From assembly GCA_016699855.1 (NCBI GenBank), contig CP064988.1, forward strand, positions 1,702,501-1,766,500: a stretch of DNA of 64,000 bases. Reading direction: 5' to 3'. Position numbers and translations under genes: made by a program. Source of the DNA: Rhodospirillales bacterium (lineage in GTDB: Bacteria; Pseudomonadota; Alphaproteobacteria; Reyranellales; Reyranellaceae). The notes below the pieces were generated by a model. That model was not told the origin of the DNA, ran no database searches, and saw nothing but the letters and a program-made list of their open reading frames with translations. Below are positions 55,201 to 61,972 of this stretch, one piece after another. Numbering within the stretch: the first letter of the stretch is position 1; the number at the start of each line of letters is the position of its first letter.

Positions 55201-55818
55201 CAGCGAGAGGAAGTTGCCCCACGCCGCCTGGTCGACCTTGGAGTCGCTGTCCTGCGTCGTGTAGCGGCCGGCGGTGTCGAGGATCACCGCCTTCTCGGTG
55301 AACCACCAGTCGCAGTTGCGCGTGCCGCCGACGCCCTTCAGCGCCTGCGCGCCGTGCTTCTCGGCCAGCGGGAAGCGCAGGCCGGAGTTCAGCAGCGCCG
55401 TGGTCTTGCCGGCGCCGGGGGGGCCGATGATGGTGTACCAGGGCAGGCCGTAGAGGCTCTGCCCGTCCTTGCCGAGCGATTTGCGCAGGTCGGTCAGCGC
55501 CGCCTTGAGGCGCTCCTCGAGCTGCTGGCGCTCGGCGCTGATCGCCTCGCCGGCGACGTCCTTCTCTCCGCCCGCGACGATGCCGGCGACCAGATCCTTG
55601 TCGGCCTTGCGCGTGCGACGCCAGTGCAGGAACAGCAGCAGCGCGAACAGCGCGACGATGACCGCGATGACGATCGAGCGCGCGATCCAGCCGTCGAGCG
55701 GCGCGCCGCCGCCGATCGAGACCAGCGGTCCGCCGAACCACACGATCAACGACAGGATCAGCGCCCCGAGCGGATGGAGGCACCACGGACTGAGAAGGGC
55801 CCGGCCGACGCTTTTCAT
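52210..55818 (-). CDS. tssM: T6SS membrane-complex subunit TssM (IcmF)
   Basis: A 1202-residue TssM/IcmF, the large inner-membrane and periplasmic part of the T6SS baseplate anchor. Two N-terminal TM helices (about 16-36 and 46-65) precede a cytoplasmic NTPase-like domain with intact Walker A IGPPGAGKTTALLNSG (131-146), DTAGRYTTQDSDSKVDQAAW and the NKxD-like VLTKLDMIAGF. A third TM lies at about 440-462. The periplasmic part ends in the VasK C-terminal domain. The start MKSVGRALLSP is set by the first TM. It lies 28 bases after tssL. Confidence 0.96.
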   Translation of the reverse strand: MKSVGRALLSPWCLHPLGALILSLIVWFGGPLVSIGGGAPLDGWIARSIVIAVIVALFALLLFLHWRRTRKADKDLVAGIVAGGEKDVAGEAISAERQQLEERLKAALTDLRKSLGKDGQSLYGLPWYTIIGPPGAGKTTALLNSGLRFPLAEKHGAQALKGVGGTRNCDWWFTEKAVILDTAGRYTTQDSDSKVDQAAWGNFLSLLRKTRERQPLNGVLVVFGVPDLLGITHEERVSHARSVRTRLQELQDAFGVTLPIYLVLTKLDMIAGFVEFFDDLDRETREQVLGLTMPLPPPAAGESVQGRFSALFDRLVERQRSRLLDRLQNERDLQRRTLIYGFPTQFASLGRVVDEVLAEAFNDTRYASKLTLRGVYFTSATQQGSPIDRLMGAISSKFGIQQQALPPQVGQGRGFFLRRFFDDVVFNEAGLVGFNPVVERRRKMIRAAAYAASGLFFLAAAGIWTWSFLENRALVESVETGVAALTKRIDEAERRGYNEANEKDLFRNVNHDPRAELSLLNDLRRLPTGFDARAAGKTEAVGFGLGQTERFALQTGELYKRGLRTLLLPRLAMQAQGRLAARVNVRPSNDANIEAGTKEYIFEALKAYRLLGEPGRITPDNAKFLAKWFDDDFVASQVSLSDRTELKAHIEALAADPTWDNLKLDPDLTGRARARISDLTVGARALKRLEGHEALKNRPVWRLLDHVGAQRTEAERVLVRRSKTQLSADTVPYAVPYLYTKKGYYEFFLKNVGEAVVRASTDSWVIGTATTLTGGPALTQATEDTTKSYMGRYIILWKGILEDVALPRLTDPEQAAKSLFTLSGADSPLRNFWEAVVSETQLGTAPKLDQSTVAAGGTAGQRVDRIVSGIGAIAVELTRLLGDGTKAGESVDREFSWLHRFVGPSGATSSQMFDFLRVLESLARKASEMTGPTAALPGASGVTMAQLAQELRTQSGRFPGPVQSLANALASDSRDVGLESTRRQLQEAWQRDVVVFCQQRIAQRYPLNLGAGPARDTTLDDFAEMFAKGQRIDGFVQRSLLPYLDTSTVPWKWRADATPLQLSNAVPPMLYRAQEIRDSFFGPGGAALGVTFTLRPTDGTRKGASLEIGGDVMQLEPGAGPRNMQWPAGAGSGAQVAGDAGNQNFEGQWAFLRVFLGSGAAGGGNRWRMTLSNGVALDLEFRNAKNPLSARPHYTTFQCLPL

Positions 55819-55846
55819 GCGGGTGATCCTCGGTCGATCCGGCGCG

Positions 55847-57520
55847 CTACTGCGCTTCCGCCGGGTCTGGACGGAACAACAGGACCTCGATGCGCCGGTT
55901 GCGCGACTTGCCTTCCTCGGTCTTGTTGTCGGCGGCGGGCTCGGTGTCGGCCTTGCCCAGCACCTTGAAGCGCTCGCGCTCGCTGGCGCCGGCGGCCTTG
56001 ACCATGATCGCGGTCGCGTTCTCGGCGCGCGACTGCGACAGCACCTGGTTGCTGGGGAAGCGCAGCGTGCGGATCGGGTCGCTGTCGGTGTGGCCGACCA
56101 CCAGCACCTGGCCCTGGCCCTGCTTGGTCTTGAGCTCCTGGCCGATGCGCACCAGGAGCTGCTCGAGCTCGGCGCTGGGCGTCGATTCGCCGGACGGGAA
56201 CATGGCACTGAAGTTGATGGTGATGCGCATGGCGCGGCCCTTGGTGTCGACCGTCACCTTGCCGGCCTTGATCTCGGGCTCGAGGAAGATCGCGAAGTGC
56301 TCCGGCGGCGGCTTCGCCTCCTCGACCACGGGCGGCGGCGGCACGTCGGGCCCCTTCGGCACCGGCAGTCGGACGCCGACCTGGGTCAGCAGCGCCTTGA
56401 ACCGGCCCTCCGCGGATTCCGACTTGGACGACAGCGCGATCAGGAACGCGCCGAACAGGAGGAACGCCAGCAGCGCCGCCAGCGTCGCGACCAGCCACGC
56501 CGGGATGCGACGCTCGTTCGCCTTCGCCGGCGCGTCGACGCCGCGCCAGTCCGGCGACAGCTCGCGCTCGAGCGGACCGGCCAGCGTGCGCAGCGTCTGC
56601 CACACCTTCTCGCGCACCATGTCGTGCTCGGCCGGGCCGCGCTGGCGGAGGCGGTAGCGGCCGAGGAACCCCAGAGACATGCAGTCGTACATGAGCTGCA
56701 AGGCGGGCCTGTTGGCCGTGGGAGCCTGCATCATGCGCTCCAGGTACGCGTAGAAGCGCTCACCCCCCTCGACGTCGCCGTGGAAGGCGCTGACCATGGT
56801 GCGCTTGTTCCAGCCGCTATGGGCGCCCCACGGCGTGTTCATCACCACGTCGTCGATGGTGGCGGCCAGCGCGTAGTGCGAGGCGCGCAGGATCTCGGGC
56901 TGCACGCCCGCCTCGCGCCCGGCCTTCGCGAAGCCGTGCAGGTCCTGGTAGACGCTCTCGCGCACCACGTTGACGTCGACCTGCCCGGTCATGGCGCGCA
57001 GGCGGGCCGCCAGACCCAGCAGCGGCACGGCGGCGGCGGCCACCGGCGAGCCGGTGCCGCGCGCCATGTCGGCGTTGTCGATCGGCGCGCCGATGGGCCG
57101 GCCGGCCACGGCCGCCGCCAGACGGCCCGGGCCGGGCTGTTGCTGCTGTGGATAACCACCCTGCTGCGGCGGATAGGCGCCCTGCTGCGGCGGATAGCCG
57201 GCGGGCGTCGTCTGGGCCATGGGGTCCTGCGGCGGGTAGCCCTGCTGCGGCGGATAGCCCGGCGGCTGCTCGCCCGGCGCCTGCGGCGGATAGGGCTGCT
57301 GCTGCGGCGGATAGCCGGCCGCCTGCTGCGGCGGATACGGGGCCTGCTGCGGCGGATAGCCGGCCGCCTGCTGCGGCGGATAGCCGGGCTGCGGCTGCTG
57401 GAGTCCGGGCGGCGGCGAGGTCGGCCGGTTGAAGCCGCCGGGCCGCACCATGGTGCGGTCGCCTCCGCCACCACCACCGCCGCCGCGGTCGCCGAACGGA
57501 TCGTCGGGATTACCGGCCAT
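55847..57520 (-). CDS. tssL: T6SS membrane-complex subunit TssL (DotU) with OmpA-like domain
   Basis: A 557-residue TssL. Residues about 38-130 are a GYPPQQ-type Pro/Gln/Tyr repeat region with many copies. The DotU cytoplasmic domain (about 150-330) has LLGLAARLRAMTGQVDVNVV, HYALAATIDDVVMNTPWG and LMYDCMSLGFLGRYRL. One TM helix (about 343-366) follows. The C terminus is a peptidoglycan-binding OmpA-like domain with VLVVGHTDSDPIRTLRFPSN and KSRNRRIEVLLFRP. The long Tyr/Pro/Gln tail is unusual for TssL. It is located between tssK and tssM, all on one transcript. Confidence 0.95.
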   Translation of the reverse strand: MAGNPDDPFGDRGGGGGGGGDRTMVRPGGFNRPTSPPPGLQQPQPGYPPQQAAGYPPQQAPYPPQQAAGYPPQQQPYPPQAPGEQPPGYPPQQGYPPQDPMAQTTPAGYPPQQGAYPPQQGGYPQQQQPGPGRLAAAVAGRPIGAPIDNADMARGTGSPVAAAAVPLLGLAARLRAMTGQVDVNVVRESVYQDLHGFAKAGREAGVQPEILRASHYALAATIDDVVMNTPWGAHSGWNKRTMVSAFHGDVEGGERFYAYLERMMQAPTANRPALQLMYDCMSLGFLGRYRLRQRGPAEHDMVREKVWQTLRTLAGPLERELSPDWRGVDAPAKANERRIPAWLVATLAALLAFLLFGAFLIALSSKSESAEGRFKALLTQVGVRLPVPKGPDVPPPPVVEEAKPPPEHFAIFLEPEIKAGKVTVDTKGRAMRITINFSAMFPSGESTPSAELEQLLVRIGQELKTKQGQGQVLVVGHTDSDPIRTLRFPSNQVLSQSRAENATAIMVKAAGASERERFKVLGKADTEPAADNKTEEGKSRNRRIEVLLFRPDPAEAQ

Positions 57521-57547
57521 GCTCGCCTCCCCGGATCGATTGTCGCG

Positions 57548-58894
57548 TCACGATTGCTGCCGGATGGCCCAGAGTTCCATCGCCAGCTTGGGCCATTCGC
57601 CGCCGACATGGATGGCGATGCCACCCGATGTCGCGAGGCCCCGGAAGAACTCGCTCGAACGGTCGAGCTCGAAATAGACGGTGCTCGCGTTGAACGGCAG
57701 CTGCGGCGGCGCCACCGGCAGCGGCGCCAGCTTGATGCCCGGCAGCGCCACGTTGACGAGCTGCACGATCTGCTCGACCGGACCGATCTTGACGCTGGCC
57801 GGGAAGGTCCGGCGCAGCGCGTCGGGCGTGATCTCGGCCCGCACCGCCAGCACGAACGGCGCCGTGCGCAGCAGGGTCTTGTCCTGGATGACGCCGACAT
57901 GCACGCCGTAGCGGCGCTCCTGCAGCGGGATCTGCACGGCGCCCTGCTCCAGCACCGCCGACAGCGCCTGGCGCAGCGCCGCGATCACCGGCTCGAAGGT
58001 CTTCTGCAGATCGTCGTGGCGGTAGCTCGGGAACTCGACCGGCCGGCGGCGCTGCGAGGTGAAGGTCGCCAGCTCGCCCGCCATCGACACCAGCAGCCCG
58101 TACCAGTCCTGCGGATGCGGCGTCGGGGTCTGCGCGATGTGCGCCGCCAGCGGCGCGTATTTGTTGGCCACCTGCAGCAGCAGCAGGTTGGTCATCTCGG
58201 CCGCCCCGCGCATGCTGGGCTGCGCCAGACGCGCGGCGATCGCCTCGGCCCGGTTGTGCAGCAGCCCGTGCAGCTCGACGGCGAACGAGGTCAAAGGCGG
58301 CGACGCCTCGATCGACATCGCCGGCGGGATGTACTGGTCGTCGACGACCACCTGCTTGCTGTCGCCGCGCATCTCGATGATGCGCGCGATCGGTAGCGTG
58401 CTGAAACCGCCGAGATCGCCGAAACCCTCGATCGCGAAGCGCAGCCGGGGCTTGCCGACCGAGACCGGCGCCACGATGTCGCTGCCGACCACCGAGTCGG
58501 CGGCGTCGTACTCGCTGGCGGCGAAGCGGGCGGCGACCTCGTCGCGCTCGCCGACCACCGTGTCGGGCAGGCCCTGGCGCGCCAGCGGCAGCACCAGGCA
58601 GACGCGCTGGTTGCGCGTGGTCTCCGGCACGTCGATCGGCGGCGGCGCCGGCACGTCCTCGGGAATCGCGAACGGCGTGCCGTCGTCGAGCACGCCGGAG
58701 GCCGAGGAGATGCCGAACTTGCCGATGTTCAGCGCCGCCTTGTCGATCTGGAACGCGGTCACGCCCCATCCGAACGAGCGCACCGGCTCGACCCGCTGGT
58801 GCAGGATGCGGTCGATATGGCGCGCCTGCTGCTGGAAGTGCTGCGGGCGGAGGAACATGCCCTCCGACCACACGACGCGGCTATTGGTCCCCAT
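57548..58894 (-). CDS. tssK: T6SS baseplate subunit TssK
   Basis: A 448-residue TssK, which links the T6SS baseplate to the TssL-TssM membrane complex. The N terminus RVVWSEGMFLRPQHFQQQAR is the family hallmark. Later parts (LVLPLARQGLPDTVVGERDE, IPPAMSIEAS, LHNRAEAIAARLAQ, QDWYGLLVSMAGELATFTSQ, VYFELDRSSEFFRGL) also match. The ATG at 58894 is preferred; a GTG four codons upstream is possible. It is the first gene of the block tssK-tssL-tssM-tagF-pppA. TssA-J, Hcp, ClpV and VgrG genes are not in this window. Confidence 0.95.
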   Translation of the reverse strand: MGTNSRVVWSEGMFLRPQHFQQQARHIDRILHQRVEPVRSFGWGVTAFQIDKAALNIGKFGISSASGVLDDGTPFAIPEDVPAPPPIDVPETTRNQRVCLVLPLARQGLPDTVVGERDEVAARFAASEYDAADSVVGSDIVAPVSVGKPRLRFAIEGFGDLGGFSTLPIARIIEMRGDSKQVVVDDQYIPPAMSIEASPPLTSFAVELHGLLHNRAEAIAARLAQPSMRGAAEMTNLLLLQVANKYAPLAAHIAQTPTPHPQDWYGLLVSMAGELATFTSQRRRPVEFPSYRHDDLQKTFEPVIAALRQALSAVLEQGAVQIPLQERRYGVHVGVIQDKTLLRTAPFVLAVRAEITPDALRRTFPASVKIGPVEQIVQLVNVALPGIKLAPLPVAPPQLPFNASTVYFELDRSSEFFRGLATSGGIAIHVGGEWPKLAMELWAIRQQS

Positions 58895-58983
58895 GACCCG
58901 GCCCACTCCCCTGTGCCCGTCGCCGGTCGCCCGGCGCCCGCGACAGCGCGCGACCCCGCGCGCGATCGACGGTGTTCCTCGCT

Positions 58984-59013
58984 ATCATAGTGCGCGAACG
59001 CAGGGGGTGTGAA
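58984..59013 (-). promoter_or_regulatory. Candidate sigma-70 promoter of the tssK operon
   Basis: On the minus strand TTCACA, 18 bases, TATGAT; a transcript would start about 80 bases before the tssK ATG. It is the only good box pair I see in the upstream DNA. No sigma-54 GG-N10-GC element was noticed. The call rests on consensus matching only. Confidence 0.35.
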
Positions 59014-59356
59014 AAGGGGGAAACGTGAGCGCGCGCTAACGAAACGGTATCGTTCGGCGGCGGTTGACACGGTCGGCGGCGCGGCGACGCGACGGCGGTG
59101 GGCGCGGTGGCGGCGACTCCGGACGCGCGGGGCGTGCCCGCTTGCAGGCGGGTGACTCCGTCTTGAAAGAGGGTGTGATGCGCGTCCGCGGCGCCAGTGG
59201 TCGTGAGACGGGTATCGTGTCTTGTCCGGGCGGGTACACCGTCTTGCGGAGACGCGGTGCGCGTCCGCGGAAGACGGTGGCCGCGTCTTGTGAGGCTGGC
59301 GGAGTCGGGTCGAAGAAAAACGCGATTCCGGCGCGCGGCGACGTTCGACACGATTC

Positions 59357-59384
59357 CCTTCTCCCCCGTCCGCGGGGGAGAAGG
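59357..59384. repeat. GC-rich palindrome (CTCCCCCG family)
   Basis: Perfect 12-base arms CCTTCTCCCCCG and CGGGGGAGAAGG around four bases, followed by TGGCGCGTAGCGCCGGATGA. This layout is common between genes in GC-rich proteobacteria. It is related to the palindrome inside the pmbA tail at 4733-4758. Confidence 0.7.
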
Positions 59385-59445
59385 TGGCGCGTAGCGCCGG
59401 ATGAGGGGCGCGGCGCCGCGGCCACGCACGATCATCGCCATCACC

Positions 59446-59525
59446 TTGGGGTCAGGCCTGCAAAACGGCAAATTTTCCCGAACCGCGCGCGCCGAAAAAT
59501 GCCGTTTTGCAGGCCTGACCCCCAA
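59446..59525. repeat. REP element, complete copy A
   Basis: Left arm TTGGGGTCAGGCCTGCAAAA continuing through CGGCA to 59470, right arm from TGCCGTTTTGCAGG (59500) to 59525. The arms are 25 bases and match except for one extra C in the right arm. The 29-base loop is GCG-rich. The same element recurs at 61815, 62844, 63224 and 63287 around and inside the transposase gene. Confidence 0.85.
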
Positions 59526-59569
59526 GCGCCTCGCTGCGCTCGGGCTGACGGACGAGCCACACCCGCGCC

Positions 59570-60568
59570 TTGCGACCGCGTCGCCGGCCCGATAGCGTTC
59601 CCGCAGCCACCGCCGCTCCGGAGGCCGCCCTGTCCCGGTCGTCCGCTTCCGCCCTCCCGGCAACGTCTTCCGCCCATCACCGCGCCGCCCGCGCCCACGC
59701 GGTGATCGACGGCGAGCTGACGGTGGGCCAGTTCATCGCCTTCACGATGTTCGCCAACCACGTGATCCAGCCGATCCTGCGGCTGAGCCAGATGTGGCAG
59801 GACTTCCAGCAGGTCCGCATCTCGGTCAACCGGCTGGGCGACATCCTCAACACCCCCACGGAGCCGACCTACAAGGCCGGCCGGGTCGTGCTACCGCCCA
59901 TCCGCGGCGACATCGAGTTCGACGCCGTCACCTTCCGCTACCGCTCCGACGGCCCGGAGGTGCTGCGACGGCTGTCCCTGAAGATCCCCGCCGGACAGGT
60001 GATCGGCATCACCGGCGCCTCGGGCTCGGGCAAGAGCACGCTGGCCAAGCTCGTTCAGCGGCTCTACGTGCCGGAATCGGGCCGGGTGCTGGTGGACGGC
60101 GTCGACCTGGCGCTGATCGATCCGGCGTGGCTGAGGCGGCAGGTCGGCGTGGTGCCGCAGGAGTCGGTGCTGTTCAACCGCTCGGTCCGGGACAACATCG
60201 CGCTGGCCGACCGCACGGTGTCGATGGACCGGATCGTCAAGGCCGCGACCATGGCGGGCGCGCACGAGTTCATCCTCCAGATGCCGGAGGGCTACGACAC
60301 GCAGATCGAGGAGCGGGGGATGAACCTGTCCGGCGGCCAGCGGCAGCGAATCGCCATCGCGCGGGCGCTGCTGATGGACCCGCGCATCCTGATCTTCGAC
60401 GAGGCGACGAGCGCGCTGGACGCGGAGACCGAGGCCATCGTGCAGGACAACATGGCGGAGATCGTGAAGGGGCGAACTGTGATTGTCATCGCCCATAGGC
60501 AGAGCGCACTCCGACTGTGCACTCAACGATACGAACTTTCGAAACGTGCCACCAGCAGTGGAGGCTAA
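59570..60568 (+). pseudogene. C-terminal fragment of a type I secretion ABC exporter (HlyB-like)
   Basis: From about 59690 the frame encodes the end of the membrane domain (ELTVGQFIAFTMFANHVIQP, LRLSQMWQDFQQVRISVNRL) and an almost complete nucleotide-binding domain: Walker A GITGASGSGKSTLAKL, signature MNLSGGQRQRIAIARALL, Walker B LIFDEATSALDA, H-loop VIVIAHR. The peptidase and most TM helices (some 400 residues in HlyB) are missing. The frame loses similarity right after the H-loop (QSALRLCTQRYELSKR), where AT-richer DNA begins. It is truncated at both ends and therefore judged non-functional. A REP element lies about 165 bases before the homologous part. Confidence 0.8.
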
Positions 60569-60574
60569 CCCGCG

Positions 60575-61612
60575 ATGAAGACCGACCGACCTTCCTCCAA
60601 AGTTGACATCGGCCAGATGAAAGGTTGTTGGATTCCGTTTCCGCGACGTTCCCTTGCAATCAAGCCCGCAATCTTCACTGTTTTCAGCTGCTCACTACAT
60701 CTAGCGCTTTCAATGGCGCTCGGCGTTGGAGCTGTCGGTCAAGAATTGCCGATGCAAAGCCCGCAAGCTCATATTTTAACCGGCATCGCCCCTGAAAAAT
60801 GGGAAACCCAGTTTCGTATGGAATTGCCACTATGGGAAAGCGCGCGCAACACCGTACCCTCCACGGCTGTGTTCCTTGCGCACGTATTCAAATTTCACAA
60901 GGAACGGCACCCGGACAAACCATCTTCTTTGTGCCTAAATCACCAAAAGATTCTAGCGTCACAATTTGAGCGAATCGAGGAATTCGACGGAGAACCTGTG
61001 AGAGACATCTTCTCGCCGCAGGTAACCGCAGCCCAACAATCCTGCCTTCCCAATTTCTTTGGAACGATGAGGAATTCGCCCCCGGAGCTTCTCGATGGAG
61101 AATCAAAGGAAGCCATCACGACCACCACGTGGGGAAACGTACTTTACCGCCTAAGCTCCGCCGGAGATTCGCGCCGAAGAGCGAACCAATATATTGCTTA
61201 CCTTGGCGACCGCATCTGTGCATTCGATGTTGCTACAGAGAGCTTTGGAGATTGTGACGAAAGCTACGCGGTTGGATGGATAATGGATAGGGACAGCTGC
61301 AAGATAGACGAATTTTATTTGCCTTCTCTATCTAGGTCTACGAATCGTGCGCCGGTCATACCAAATCGCATAGACCATGATCGCCATTTATCCCATAGGA
61401 CCATCTTTCGGTTGGGTGGCCAGCTCTATGCCGTGGGCATTACGGGACGGGCTGCCGATGAAAATGCAGAACGCGCGGCGGAGAAGCTTATCGACGGTTC
61501 GGCGAAGGCCGGCCTGTTCGAAAACATCCACGTCACACTATTGATCATAGGTGAGGCGTCCACAGGCCTAAATACTACCGGAATCGTTCAAACCTGTCAG
61601 TTCCTCTATTAA
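60575..61612 (+). CDS. Orphan protein of unknown function in AT-richer DNA
   Basis: A 345-residue protein that I do not recognise. A hydrophobic stretch at about residues 29-52 (AIFTVFSCSLHLALSMALGV) looks like a signal sequence or anchor, more so if translation starts at the internal ATG (MKGCWIPFPRR, 60620). The rest is soluble with several Cys (SLCLNHQ, QSCLPNF, RICAFD, FGDCDES, DSCKIDE) and a C-terminal region reading AVGITGRAADENAERAAEKL and IHVTLLIIGEAS. Base composition is clearly lower in GC than neighbouring genes, which suggests horizontal acquisition. It begins 6 bases after the exporter fragment's stop. Confidence 0.5.
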   Translation: MKTDRPSSKVDIGQMKGCWIPFPRRSLAIKPAIFTVFSCSLHLALSMALGVGAVGQELPMQSPQAHILTGIAPEKWETQFRMELPLWESARNTVPSTAVFLAHVFKFHKERHPDKPSSLCLNHQKILASQFERIEEFDGEPVRDIFSPQVTAAQQSCLPNFFGTMRNSPPELLDGESKEAITTTTWGNVLYRLSSAGDSRRRANQYIAYLGDRICAFDVATESFGDCDESYAVGWIMDRDSCKIDEFYLPSLSRSTNRAPVIPNRIDHDRHLSHRTIFRLGGQLYAVGITGRAADENAERAAEKLIDGSAKAGLFENIHVTLLIIGEASTGLNTTGIVQTCQFLY

Positions 61613-61659
61613 CTACATGCGCGATTGTTCATCGCCAAAGAAACCCAAGGGATGCCGTC

Positions 61660-61863
61660 ATGTCTCAGTTTGACATACGAACTCTTGCCGAGATCGCGAG
61701 ACAGCGCTTTGGTAGATTTGAAGGAAACCCCGCTGTCCTGCATGTCGACTACTTGGGCCAAGCCACCATTGCGGGCGGAATTGCTCTTACCTATTTGAGA
61801 AGTCGCAGTGTGACGGGGTCAGGCCTGCAAAACGGCAAATTTTTCCGGCCGCCGCGCGAATGA
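61660..61863 (+). pseudogene. Small gene fragment ended by a REP insertion
   Basis: A 67-residue frame (MSQFDIRTLAEIARQRFGRF, AVLHVDYLGQATIAGGIALT) of unknown family in AT-richer DNA. Its last 16 residues (SGLQNGKFFRPPRE and the codons before it) are encoded by REP copy B, which starts at 61815. The original 3' end is evidently lost, so this is either a broken gene or a small protein whose tail is REP-derived. Confidence 0.5.
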
Positions 61864-61890
61864 AAAATGCCGTTTTGCAGGCCTGACCCC
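61815..61890. repeat. REP element, complete copy B
   Basis: Perfect 23-base arms: GGGGTCAGGCCTGCAAAACG to 61837, and the complement from 61868 to 61890, around a 30-base loop (AATTTTTCCGGCC...). It lies 82 bases upstream of the transposase start and interrupts the small frame at 61660-61863. Confidence 0.9.
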
Positions 61891-61972
61891 AAATCGGGGT
61901 GCCGCACGTAATTCGTGTGTTGAAAGATAGTCATTCCCGCGCACACTGGCCGCCATCGGACGGGAGGGCGGC

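Larger units (their letters stand above)
58895..59689. other. Gene-free, repeat-rich stretch upstream of the T6SS block
   Basis: Nearly 800 bases without a credible gene. It holds, in order: the candidate tssK promoter, two diverged copies of an about 80-base direct repeat (CGTCTTG at 59159 and 59240; GCGCGTCCGCGG at 59180 and 59259), a GC palindrome (59357-59384), a full REP element (59446-59525), a half-arm of the CATCCCGAGCGC family (59529-59544), and then the broken 5' edge of an exporter gene. Confidence 0.65.

Noticed and set aside
52240..55968. A plus-strand frame of over 1200 codons opposite tssM
   Set aside because: tssM is unambiguous on the minus strand; the antisense frame has no recognisable motif and reflects third-position GC.
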